A stretch of 8,444 nucleotides of DNA from Anaerolineaceae bacterium. GTDB taxonomy: Bacteria; Chloroflexota; Anaerolineae; Anaerolineales; Villigracilaceae. The notes below the pieces were generated by a model that saw only the letters and a list, made by a program, of their open reading frames with translations, ran no database searches and was not told where the DNA came from. A program made the position numbers and the translations under genes. The stretch is taken from contig VFKQ01000309.1 of the NCBI GenBank assembly GCA_009885445.1, positions 1-8,444 of the forward strand. The letters run 5' to 3'. Positions 1-5,545 of this stretch are shown here, piece by piece (the first letter of the stretch is position 1; every line of letters starts with the position of its first letter).

Positions 1-737
1 TGACCGAAAGCGCGAAGTCCCTCGGCGCAAAGGGATTGGCGACTCTCGTCATCGCCGCGGACGGACTCAAAGGCACCGCCGCGAAATTTGTCAGCGCGGA
101 GGAGGCACAGGCCGTGCAAGCCCGCTGCGGGTGCGGCCCGAGCGATTTGATTCTGTTCGCCGCCGATGCGCGTCCCGTGGTCAACAAAGTGTTGGGCGGG
201 TTACGTCTCATCCTGCGCGATAAATTTAATCTAGCCGATAAAGATTTAATGGCCTTTGCGTGGGTGGTGGACTTTCCGATGTTTGCGTGGAACGAGGAAG
301 AAAAACGCTGGGACGCGGAGCATCACCCGTTTACGATGCCGCAGTTGGAGGACCTGGCGAAGTTCGACACGGACCCGGGTTCGATTCTTTCAGACGCTTA
401 TGACATGGTGTGCAATGGATACGAATTGGCTTCGGGTTCGATTCGCATTCATCGCCGCGATATTCAAAATAAAATTTTTCAAATGCTCGGGCACACGGAC
501 GAAAATATTCAGCTAAAATTCGGTCACATGCTCGAAGCGTTTGAATATGGCGCGCCCCCGCACGGCGGCATGGCCCCCGGCATTGACCGTTTGATCATGT
601 TGCTGGCGGACGAGCCGAACATCCGTGAGGTGATTGCGTTCCCGAAGAATCAAAACGGCCGCGATGTGATGGCCGATGCGCCGTCGGCGGTGGAAGCGAA
701 GCAGTTGAAGGAATTACATATCGAGATTAGGGAGTAG
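1..737 (+). CDS. aspS: Aspartyl-tRNA synthetase, C-terminal part (5' end outside window)
   Basis: Attaches aspartate to tRNA-Asp in the cytoplasm (class II synthetase). The reading frame is open from base 3, so this is the 3' end of a longer gene: 244 residues of a protein that is normally about 590. The first ~65 residues look like the end of the bacterial GAD insertion domain (AEEAQAV, then VVNKVLGGLRLILRDK). The catalytic core follows, with DFPMFAWNEEEKRW, the HHPFTMP segment, AYDMVCNGYELASGSIRIH, and class II motif 3 as GGMAPGIDRLIMLL followed by IREVIAFPKN. The arginine of GIDR is the expected ATP-binding residue. The gene ends in TAG at 735-737, and asnS follows in the same orientation after 96 bases. 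Motifs 1 and 2 and the N-terminal anticodon-binding domain lie off the window, so whether the enzyme also charges tRNA-Asn cannot be judged. The separate asnS downstream makes a discriminating AspRS plausible. Confidence 0.95.
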   Translation, partial: TESAKSLGAKGLATLVIAADGLKGTAAKFVSAEEAQAVQARCGCGPSDLILFAADARPVVNKVLGGLRLILRDKFNLADKDLMAFAWVVDFPMFAWNEEEKRWDAEHHPFTMPQLEDLAKFDTDPGSILSDAYDMVCNGYELASGSIRIHRRDIQNKIFQMLGHTDENIQLKFGHMLEAFEYGAPPHGGMAPGIDRLIMLLADEPNIREVIAFPKNQNGRDVMADAPSAVEAKQLKELHIEIRE

Positions 738-819
738 AGAGCAGAGAGCAGTACTTGCAAAATAACTGCTCTTTGCAATTCACTATTCACTATTCTCTAT
801 TCTCTGTTCTCTACTCTCT
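732..819. repeat. Heptamer repeats in inverted arms between aspS and asnS
   Basis: Bases 781-815 hold five 7-base units (cactatt twice, ctctatt, ctctgtt, ctctact) with a partial sixth. Bases 734-751 hold the complementary kind of unit (gtagaga, gcagaga, then gcag). The arms are therefore inverted copies: 732-748 can pair with 800-816 over 17 positions if two G-U pairs are allowed. Two shorter hairpins compete with this one: 741-752 with 765-776 (12 pairs, one G-U, 12-base loop) and 755-761 with 772-778 (7 perfect pairs). The left arm overlaps the aspS stop codon and the right arm ends just before the asnS ribosome binding site. No uridine tract follows any of these stems, so a simple terminator is unlikely. 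The region could be a dispersed intergenic repeat or a leader structure affecting asnS translation. Nothing here shows function. Confidence 0.75.
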
Positions 820-824
820 TTATT

Positions 825-829
825 GGAGG
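825..829 (+). promoter_or_regulatory. Ribosome binding site of asnS
   Basis: A GGAGG core lies 4 bases before the ATG at 834 and supports that start. It sits directly after the heptamer-repeat arm ending near 819, so folding of the repeat could affect its exposure. Confidence 0.7.
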
Positions 830-833
830 AACC

Positions 834-2174
834 ATGTCCGTTATCCGCGTTTCTGAAATTTCAAAATACGAAGGTCAGGAAGTGACCGTGCAAGGCTGGG
901 TCTACAACCGCACCGACAAAGGCAAGCTGGTCTTTTTGCTCGTCCGCGACGGCTCCGGCTTTGTGCAGTGTGTCGCCTTCAAAGGCGATTTAGACGAAGC
1001 GACTTTCGACTCGGTGATGCGTCTGCCGCAGGAGTCGTCCGTGATCATCACTGGCCCCGTCCGCGCGGACAAACGCGCGCCCGGCATCCCGGGTGGATTC
1101 GAACTCGGCGTGAAGCAGATTCAAATTGTGCAGGCCGCCGAAGCGGACTACCCCATGTCGCTCAAAGACCACGGCCCCGACTTCGCGCTGGACAACCGTC
1201 ACTTGTGGATTCGGATGCAGAGTCAGTGGGCGATTCTGCGCGTGCGCGTGCGCGTCATGTCTGCGGTGCGCGAGTATCTCGACGGGCAGGGATTCTTCAA
1301 TCTCGATACGCCGATTCTCACCCCCGCCGCCGCCGAAGGGACGAGCACGCTCTTCGAGACTGAATACTTTGACGAGGGCAAAGCCTATCTCGCCCAAACG
1401 GGACAGCTCTACAACGAAGCGAACATCTTTGCGTTCGGAAAAGTCTATTGCTACGGCCCCACCTTCCGCGCTGAGAAATCGAAGACGCGCCGTCATCTCA
1501 CCGAGTTCTGGATGCTCGAACCCGAAATCGCTTTCTGCGACTTGGACGGACTGATGGATGTGGAGGAGGGGCTGGTCAGCTTTATCGCGGCGGCTGTGCT
1601 GAAAGATTGCGCGGCGGAATTAAAATTTCTGGGCCGTGACACGTCCGTGCTCGAAAAAGTTGTCGGTCCATTCCCGCGTATGTCTTATGACGATGCGGCG
1701 AAACATTTGATTGACTTGTACGAAAAAGAGACCGACCCCGAGAAAAAAGAATTGCTCAAATTCGAATGGGGCATGGACTTCGGCGCGCCGCACGAGACTG
1801 AAATCACCAAACTTTACGATAGGCCGGTGTTTGTCTATGGCTACCCGAGCGCGGTCAAGGCGTTCTACATGGAACCCTGGCCGGGTCGCCCGGAAGTGTG
1901 CAAGTCCGTGGACTTGCTCGCGCCCGAGGGCTACGGCGAAATCTGCGGCGGCTCAGAGCGCGTGTCAGACCACGATTTGTTGTTGGCGCGCATCCGCAAA
2001 GAGGGTCTGCCCGAGGAGGCCTTTCACTGGTATTTGCAGTTGCGCAAATATGGCTCGGTCCCCCACTCGGGGTTCGGCATGGGCACCGAGCGCGTCGTCG
2101 CTTGGATGTGCGGCATCGAACACATTCGCGAGGCGATTCCGTTTCCGAGGACGATCAAACGCGTTTACCCATAA
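834..2174 (+). CDS. asnS: Asparaginyl-tRNA synthetase
   Basis: Attaches asparagine directly to tRNA-Asn (class IIb synthetase, cytoplasmic). The 446 residues are near the usual AsnRS length. Residues ~13-100 form the OB-fold anticodon-binding domain (GQEVTVQGWVYNRTDKGKLVFLLVRDG). DYPMSLKDHGPDFALDNRHLWIR leads into the catalytic domain in two blocks here: the KDHGPDF stretch and the DNRHLWIR stretch, both typical of AsnRS. Motif 1 is near GFFNLDTPILTP, motif 2 is FRAEKSKTRRHLTEFWMLEPE in essence (FRAEKS, then RHLTEFWMLE), and motif 3 is GFGMGTERVVAWMCG followed by IREAIPFPRT. The bacterial AspRS GAD insertion is absent, which separates it from aspS. The start at 834 has GGAGG four bases upstream. 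A strong hairpin terminator follows the TAA. Its presence indicates that Asn-tRNA is made directly, although a GatCAB route elsewhere in the genome cannot be excluded. Confidence 0.95.
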   Translation: MSVIRVSEISKYEGQEVTVQGWVYNRTDKGKLVFLLVRDGSGFVQCVAFKGDLDEATFDSVMRLPQESSVIITGPVRADKRAPGIPGGFELGVKQIQIVQAAEADYPMSLKDHGPDFALDNRHLWIRMQSQWAILRVRVRVMSAVREYLDGQGFFNLDTPILTPAAAEGTSTLFETEYFDEGKAYLAQTGQLYNEANIFAFGKVYCYGPTFRAEKSKTRRHLTEFWMLEPEIAFCDLDGLMDVEEGLVSFIAAAVLKDCAAELKFLGRDTSVLEKVVGPFPRMSYDDAAKHLIDLYEKETDPEKKELLKFEWGMDFGAPHETEITKLYDRPVFVYGYPSAVKAFYMEPWPGRPEVCKSVDLLAPEGYGEICGGSERVSDHDLLLARIRKEGLPEEAFHWYLQLRKYGSVPHSGFGMGTERVVAWMCGIEHIREAIPFPRTIKRVYP

Positions 2175-2192
2175 AAGTTTCAGGTTCCAGGT

Positions 2193-2236
2193 AATCAAAA
2201 AAGACTCTGAGTCAATACTCAGAGTCTTTTTTGATT
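2193..2236. terminator. Bidirectional intrinsic terminator between asnS and the lysozyme gene
   Basis: Bases 2193-2211 pair perfectly with 2218-2236 (19 bp) around a 6-base loop (tcaata). The GC-containing core GACTCTGAG/CTCAGAGTC is flanked by an A6 tract on the left and a T6 tract on the right. Either strand therefore yields a hairpin followed by a U tract. It starts 18 bases after the asnS stop and ends 16 bases before the stop of the convergent lysozyme gene, the right position to end both transcripts. Confidence 0.92.
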
Positions 2237-2252
2237 CGTGTTTCTTTGCTAC

Positions 2253-3320
2253 CTACTGCGGGATCTGCAACACCTGCCCCACCGAAATGAAATTCGGGTC
2301 GGGGATGTGATTCAAGTCCGCGATGGCTTTGACGGTGGTGCCAAACTTGACCGCGATGGCGGAGAGCGTGTCGCCAGATTTGACGGTGTAGGTGACAGGC
2401 GCAGGAGGAGTCACGGGGGGCGTGCCCGTTGTCCCGGTGGTTCCGGTCGTGCCCGTCGTCCCCGTTGTGCCTGTCGTGGTAGTCGTCGCACCTGAGGGTG
2501 TGGGAATTGTCAGAATCATGCCGGGCGTGGCCAGTTGCGGATTGGCGCTGACCAACTCCGCGAGGCTGATGCTGTTGTTGCGCGCGATATTCTCGAGCGT
2601 GTCGCCGCTGACCACGGTGTATTTCTTTGAGACGGGCGGCGTGGAACCAGCGAGGGCGAAGAGTTCGTCGAGCGTGCCTTTGAAAACATCGAAGTCCACT
2701 TTGACGAGGTTGCCGCGGTCATCGAACATGCCGTCGAGGGTATCGCGCTCGCCGGAGTATTGCCAGAAGGTGTAGGGCGGCCAGCCAGCCATCTCAAGCG
2801 GCTTGATGGTTTCGCTGTAAGCGTATGTCCAGTGCGCGATCCACACTTTGTAGTTCATGGCCCAGGTGGGCGCTTTGCCGTTGGACTGCGAAACTTTTTC
2901 CTGCAAGAACGATGCGCGCGAATAAACGAATGGTGTGCGACCCGTCTCGGTTTTGATATGCGACAAGAACGCATTGGCATTGTCCATGAATTGTTTGTTG
3001 GTGGCGGTCTCGTTGTTCACTTCTTCAAGGTCGAGGAAATAGGGCAAGTCGCCCACTCCTGCCTTTACAATCTTAAGAACTTCGACAGCCTGTGCCTTGC
3101 CATCCTGATTCGCTTTGAGATAGTGATACGCGCCGCGAATGAAGCCCGCGGCCTTGGCTCCCGCCCAGTGCGAGTCGAACATGGTGTCTTTGATGGTGCG
3201 CTTGTTGTCCACGCCATAGGAGCAGCGGATGATTACAAAGCGATAGCCCTGCTCGCGCACCTTGGCCCAGTTCATCACCGGGTCGTACACAGAAACATCA
3301 ATTCCTTTTACGAACGGCAT
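2253..3320 (-). CDS. GH25-family lysozyme with two C-terminal LysM domains
   Basis: Predicted N-acetylmuramidase that cleaves the glycan strands of peptidoglycan and binds it through LysM modules. The 355 residues split into three parts. Residues 1-215 are the GH25 barrel: GIDVSVYDP holds Asp8, YFLDLEE holds the catalytic-type D97/E99 pair, and WIAHW, FWQYSG and VDFDVF are family hallmarks. LysM 1 spans ~232-274 (YTVVSGDTLENIA) and LysM 2 ~309-355 (YTVKSGDTLSAIA to VGQVLQIPQ). Between them lies a Thr/Gly/Pro linker with six TTG triads. The start is supported by AGGAGG on the minus strand, 5 bases upstream of the ATG at 3320. No signal peptide or membrane segment is present, which is unusual for a host envelope enzyme and more like phage endolysins, but no phage genes lie nearby. 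A lipoprotein gene lies 72 bases upstream on the same strand and is probably co-transcribed. Family assignment is confident; the exact cellular role is not. Confidence 0.92.
   Translation of the reverse strand: MPFVKGIDVSVYDPVMNWAKVREQGYRFVIIRCSYGVDNKRTIKDTMFDSHWAGAKAAGFIRGAYHYLKANQDGKAQAVEVLKIVKAGVGDLPYFLDLEEVNNETATNKQFMDNANAFLSHIKTETGRTPFVYSRASFLQEKVSQSNGKAPTWAMNYKVWIAHWTYAYSETIKPLEMAGWPPYTFWQYSGERDTLDGMFDDRGNLVKVDFDVFKGTLDELFALAGSTPPVSKKYTVVSGDTLENIARNNSISLAELVSANPQLATPGMILTIPTPSGATTTTTGTTGTTGTTGTTGTTGTPPVTPPAPVTYTVKSGDTLSAIAVKFGTTVKAIADLNHIPDPNFISVGQVLQIPQ
2424..2477 (-). repeat. Six-unit Thr-Thr-Gly coding repeat in the lysozyme linker
   Basis: Codons 282-299 of the lysozyme encode six TTG triads (9-base units), preceded by a short run of Thr codons and followed by a Pro-rich TPPVTPPAP stretch. 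Synonymous codons vary between units, so it is an aged minisatellite and not a recent slippage product. At protein level it makes a flexible, possibly glycosylated spacer between the two LysM domains. Unit number may differ between strains. Confidence 0.8.
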
Positions 3321-3392
3321 AGTGGCCTCCTGAATTTAGATTGCGAAGTGTGGGAAAAGGGTAGTGCAATCGGGTGTCGAATGCAAGCGGGC

Positions 3393-3869
3393 TTACTGCA
3401 AAGCCACATCCATCAGCGCGCGCAGAAAGGTCACCAGCGCCTCAAAGCCAGAGGCGGCCAGTTGCGCCTCGCTGAGTTGCACGATCTTGGTTTTACCGGA
3501 GGATGAGACCTCCAGCGCGTACACAAAACAATCTACGCAAGTTGATTCAAGCGCCACTCTGGGTAGTTTGACCACCTCCTGCACCAACGCGTCCATTTGC
3601 GCCACCTGCTCGGCAGTCAGCGTCACTTCCACATTTTTGGCGGCGCGTTCGTCCACCGCTGAGCCACGGCCATCCTGTGAAAACGTGATAATGCGCGACA
3701 CACCCGCCAGCCCGCCAGATTGAGTCAGCTTAATCGAAGACCACGCGATGGGCGTCTTGGTGCGCTCGGGTTTGGCGGGAGCCTCTCTGGCGGGCGTCTC
3801 GGTGGCGGGCGTGGCGCAGGCGGCCAGCAATAAACTAATTAACAGTAACGACAACAATGTTTTTTTCAT
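3393..3869 (-). CDS. Small lipoprotein with an emfourin-like domain (putative metalloprotease inhibitor family)
   Basis: 158-residue exported lipoprotein. Residues 1-18 are a classic type II signal: a KK start, a Leu-rich hydrophobic core and the lipobox LAAC with lipidated Cys18. A Pro/Ala/Glu-rich linker (19-40) follows, as expected for a surface tether. Residues ~45-155 resemble the emfourin family (inhibitors of M4 peptidases such as protealysin): KLTQSGGLAGVSR with the conserved S-G-G, a segment ending in MDALVQEV, then FVYALEVSSSGKTKIVQL and a final helix. That resemblance is from memory of the family pattern and needs a profile search. A CxxC pair (C111, C114) sits in the middle and could form a disulphide. 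AGGAGT lies 6 bases before the ATG at 3869. It is divergent from the GNAT gene and upstream of the lysozyme. No M4 protease gene is in the window, so its target is unknown. Confidence 0.85.
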   Translation of the reverse strand: MKKTLLSLLLISLLLAACATPATETPAREAPAKPERTKTPIAWSSIKLTQSGGLAGVSRIITFSQDGRGSAVDERAAKNVEVTLTAEQVAQMDALVQEVVKLPRVALESTCVDCFVYALEVSSSGKTKIVQLSEAQLAASGFEALVTFLRALMDVALQ

Positions 3870-4002
3870 ATATAACTCCTTTTTTGTTACAAATTATCAA
3901 TACTTCACGAGAGCGCAAACTACGCGGGATTTTCGTGATCAACTGATTATAAACCCGCACAGAACGGCTAAGCTAGCGATTCCCTTAAGGTAAAATAAGC
4001 AT
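3870..4002. promoter_or_regulatory. Divergent intergenic region between the lipoprotein and GNAT genes
   Basis: These 133 AT-rich bases must hold the promoters of both divergent genes. On the plus strand TAAAAT at 3991-3996 is a good -10 hexamer only 6 bases before the GNAT ATG. On the minus strand AT-rich candidates lie around 3890-3905, but no convincing -35/-10 pair is visible. A weak inverted repeat (GCGGG at 3924-3928, CCCGC at 3954-3958) encloses a TGATCA palindrome at 3936-3941. It could be an operator, though the support is slight. Confidence 0.4.
3991..3996 (+). promoter_or_regulatory. Putative -10 hexamer of a leaderless GNAT mRNA
   Basis: TAAAAT matches the TATAAT consensus at 5 of 6 positions and lies 6 bases before the ATG, so transcription would begin at about the first base of the start codon. 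No clear -35 is visible. AT-rich context makes chance occurrence possible. Confidence 0.4.
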
Positions 4003-4992
4003 ATGCAAATTCGCACTTTCGTCCCGCCCGCCGATCTCGACAAAATGAACGACATCGTCCTCACCGGTTTTGATTACCCCGACCATCCTGAATGGAACAC
4101 ACTCGCAGATGAAAAAGAAAGCATGCTTGAACGCACCCAAAACGCCAAGCGTGCCTGGCCCATCCTGCGTGTTTTGCAACTCTTCTCGCCCCTGCTACGC
4201 GATGTTTTGCGCGGCTTCATTGCCGAAGAAAACGGAGCGCCTGCCGCGCTAATCAATTACTCGCGCCAGCGCGAGGAGCCAGAATGGTACATCGCCAATG
4301 TCACCGTGCTCCCCGCTTTCCGTCGTCGCGGGCTGGCCCGTCAGCTGGTGGAAAAGACTCTCAAAGACCTGCGCGCGCGTCAGGCTCACACCATTCTGCT
4401 GGATGTTTTGGATGAAAACCTGCCCGCGATTAAACTCTACGAGTCAATCGGCTTCGACATCTTCAGCGGCACGCTCGAAATGGACCGTGAGGCGGGTGCC
4501 CCCATCTCAAGCCTGGTCCTCCCCGAGGGCTACTCACTGCGTCCGCTTTCGCGCTTCAACTGGCGCACAGGATTCGCGCTAGCCAAAGAAATCACCCCCG
4601 AGAGCGTACAGCGCTTTGAGCCAGTCATCGAGAAAAGATTCCGCGTCCCCTTCTCGCGCGGATTAGTGGGTGCACTCTTTGAAAACATCTTCGGCGACAA
4701 GTCGCGCAAAGTGGCCCTGTGCACAGCCGACAGAAAAGTTGTGGGGCTGGCGCGCTACAACTATCGCACCCGCGCCGGTGGGATCAATCGCATCGAAGCC
4801 AGCCTGTCGCCTGCGCACACTCACGCCGCCGGCCCATTTCTGAGCCACATACTGGTTGCCCTGCAAACCGTCAGCCCCGGGCGGCGGACGGAGGTGGAAG
4901 CTGAAGCCTGGCAACCCGCTGTGGGCGCGGCCGCTGAGGCGCTGGGGTGCAAAATGCGATTCGGGGTCAAACGTATGGGCCTAAAGTTGTAG
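4003..4992 (+). CDS. GNAT-family N-acetyltransferase with a degenerate second GNAT-like half
   Basis: Predicted acetyl-CoA-dependent acyltransferase, substrate unknown. The first half (residues 1-165) carries the GNAT core. VTVLPAFRRRGLARQLV (about 100-116) is motif A, with the R-R-x-G-x-A pyrophosphate loop. ILLDVLDENLPAIKLYESIGF (131-151) is motif B, with the usual N-x-x-A-x-x-L-Y-x-x-x-G-F pattern. The second half (about 175-329) opens with GYSLRPLSRFNW, a typical first strand of a GNAT domain, but lacks a clear acetyl-CoA loop, so it is probably a structural or substrate-binding pseudo-domain as in other double-GNAT proteins. The start at 4003 is the best N-terminus (IRTFVPPADLD is a normal GNAT opening). 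The only SD-like bases, AAGG at 3987-3990, are 12 bases away, and TAAAAT lies 6 bases before ATG. It may therefore be translated without a leader. No terminator is seen before the PilZ gene. Confidence 0.88.
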   Translation: MQIRTFVPPADLDKMNDIVLTGFDYPDHPEWNTLADEKESMLERTQNAKRAWPILRVLQLFSPLLRDVLRGFIAEENGAPAALINYSRQREEPEWYIANVTVLPAFRRRGLARQLVEKTLKDLRARQAHTILLDVLDENLPAIKLYESIGFDIFSGTLEMDREAGAPISSLVLPEGYSLRPLSRFNWRTGFALAKEITPESVQRFEPVIEKRFRVPFSRGLVGALFENIFGDKSRKVALCTADRKVVGLARYNYRTRAGGINRIEASLSPAHTHAAGPFLSHILVALQTVSPGRRTEVEAEAWQPAVGAAAEALGCKMRFGVKRMGLKL

Positions 4993-5017
4993 TGTCCGGT
5001 CAGAATTTAAATCGCCA

Positions 5018-5046
5018 TTGCGTTACAAGAGTCATTGTTTTATACT
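5018..5046 (+). promoter_or_regulatory. Sigma70-type promoter of the PilZ gene
   Basis: TTGCGT (5018-5023) and TATACT (5041-5046) are separated by exactly 17 bases. The -10 matches consensus at 5 of 6 positions and the -35 at its first three. Start of transcription would fall near 5053, leaving a leader of about 25 bases that contains the AAAGGAG ribosome binding site. It shows that the PilZ gene is not solely dependent on the upstream GNAT transcript. Confidence 0.7.
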
Positions 5047-5065
5047 AGCAGGGTTGCCAGTTGCG

Positions 5066-5072
5066 AAAGGAG
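5066..5072 (+). promoter_or_regulatory. Ribosome binding site that fixes the PilZ start
   Basis: AAAGGAG lies 5 bases before the ATG at 5078. The open frame extends upstream to a TTG at 5018, but that TTG is part of the promoter -35 element, so 5078 is the real start. Confidence 0.8.
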
Positions 5073-5077
5073 TATTT

Positions 5078-5470
5078 ATGCCTGCCGAAAAACGCAAGTT
5101 GCCACGTCGAAATTTTTCTTATTACATGCGCCTGATGGACGAAAGCTCGGGCCAGTTAGTCGGCCACCTGACCGACATCAGCACCGGCGGATTCAAAGCC
5201 GATAGCGCCATCGCCCTGCCACTGAACACGGATTTTCGTTTACGTATTGAGCTATCGAATGAAGTGGCGGCAAAGAACGCGATGATCTTTCAGGCACGCA
5301 GTCGTTGGTGTCATACCGACCCGATTGACCCGACCTCCTTCAATGTGGGCTTTCAAATTACGAGCATGTCTGCCGGGGATTTTGAAATCTTCCTGCGCAT
5401 GTTTGAGAAGTATGGCGTGCAGGGGAATTCGAACACTGGAAAATCTACGGAAGATTATCGCTGGCGTTAG
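5078..5470 (+). CDS. Single-domain PilZ protein (c-di-GMP receptor)
   Basis: 130-residue cytoplasmic protein made of essentially one PilZ domain. Both cyclic-di-GMP motifs are intact: RxxxR as R6-KLP-R10 (followed by another Arg), and DxSxxG as D33-I-S35-T-G-G38. The rest (FRLRIELS, the RSRWCHTDP strand, NVGFQIT, then the C-terminal helix DFEIFLRMF) matches the expected beta barrel and helix. Proteins of this type change shape on binding the second messenger and act on a partner, often in motility, adhesion or exopolysaccharide export. The partner cannot be told here because no cyclase, phosphodiesterase or motility gene is adjacent. It has its own promoter at 5018-5046 and its own terminator at 5476-5511, so it is a monocistronic regulator. 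No transmembrane segment or effector domain is attached. Confidence 0.92.
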   Translation: MPAEKRKLPRRNFSYYMRLMDESSGQLVGHLTDISTGGFKADSAIALPLNTDFRLRIELSNEVAAKNAMIFQARSRWCHTDPIDPTSFNVGFQITSMSAGDFEIFLRMFEKYGVQGNSNTGKSTEDYRWR

Positions 5471-5475
5471 ACGCG

Positions 5476-5511
5476 AAACGACCTGCCACCCAAGGCAGGT
5501 CGTTTGTTTTT
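5476..5511 (+). terminator. Intrinsic terminator after the PilZ gene
   Basis: AAACGACCTGCC (5476-5487) pairs perfectly with GGCAGGTCGTTT (5494-5505) around a 6-base loop, and the T-rich tail TTTGTTTTT follows. It starts 5 bases after the PilZ stop codon and separates it from the acyltransferase operon. Confidence 0.92.
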
Positions 5512-5532
5512 CGATGCTGGCGCTTTTTATTG

Positions 5533-5538
5533 TACAAT
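5533..5538 (+). promoter_or_regulatory. Putative -10 hexamer for the acyltransferase pair
   Basis: TACAAT (5 of 6 to consensus) lies 7 bases before the ATG at 5546, within a perfect 10-base palindrome attgtacaat at 5529-5538. No Shine-Dalgarno sequence lies between it and the ATG. Since a terminator lies just upstream, a promoter is required about here. Transcription would start close to the A of ATG, giving a leaderless mRNA. No good -35 is seen. Confidence 0.45.
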
Positions 5539-5545
5539 CGTCGCC

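Noticed and set aside
734..819. Small CRISPR-like array
   Set aside because: Units are 7 bases and contiguous, with no spacers, and no cas genes are present.
738..833. T-box riboswitch or intrinsic terminator upstream of asnS
   Set aside because: No conserved T-box sequence, no specifier stem and no U tract after any hairpin; only heptamer-based stems are visible.
3321..3392. Terminator between the lipoprotein and lysozyme genes
   Set aside because: Only a short ATTGC/GCAAT pairing is present, with no stable stem or U tract, so co-transcription is more likely.
2760..3506. Long plus-strand open frame opposite the lysozyme gene
   Set aside because: It is antisense to a well-recognised GH25 gene and shows no family motif or ribosome binding site of its own.
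2253..3869. Prophage remnant containing the lysozyme and lipoprotein
   Set aside because: No integrase, structural, holin or attachment-site sequence is visible, and the flanking genes are ordinary chromosomal genes.
5018..5077. Upstream TTG start adding 20 residues to the PilZ protein
   Set aside because: The TTG is the promoter -35 element and the ATG at 5078 has AAAGGAG at good spacing.
5504..5545. Upstream TTG start for the first acyltransferase
   Set aside because: It lies within the terminator of the PilZ gene and adds residues not found in the paralogous copy.
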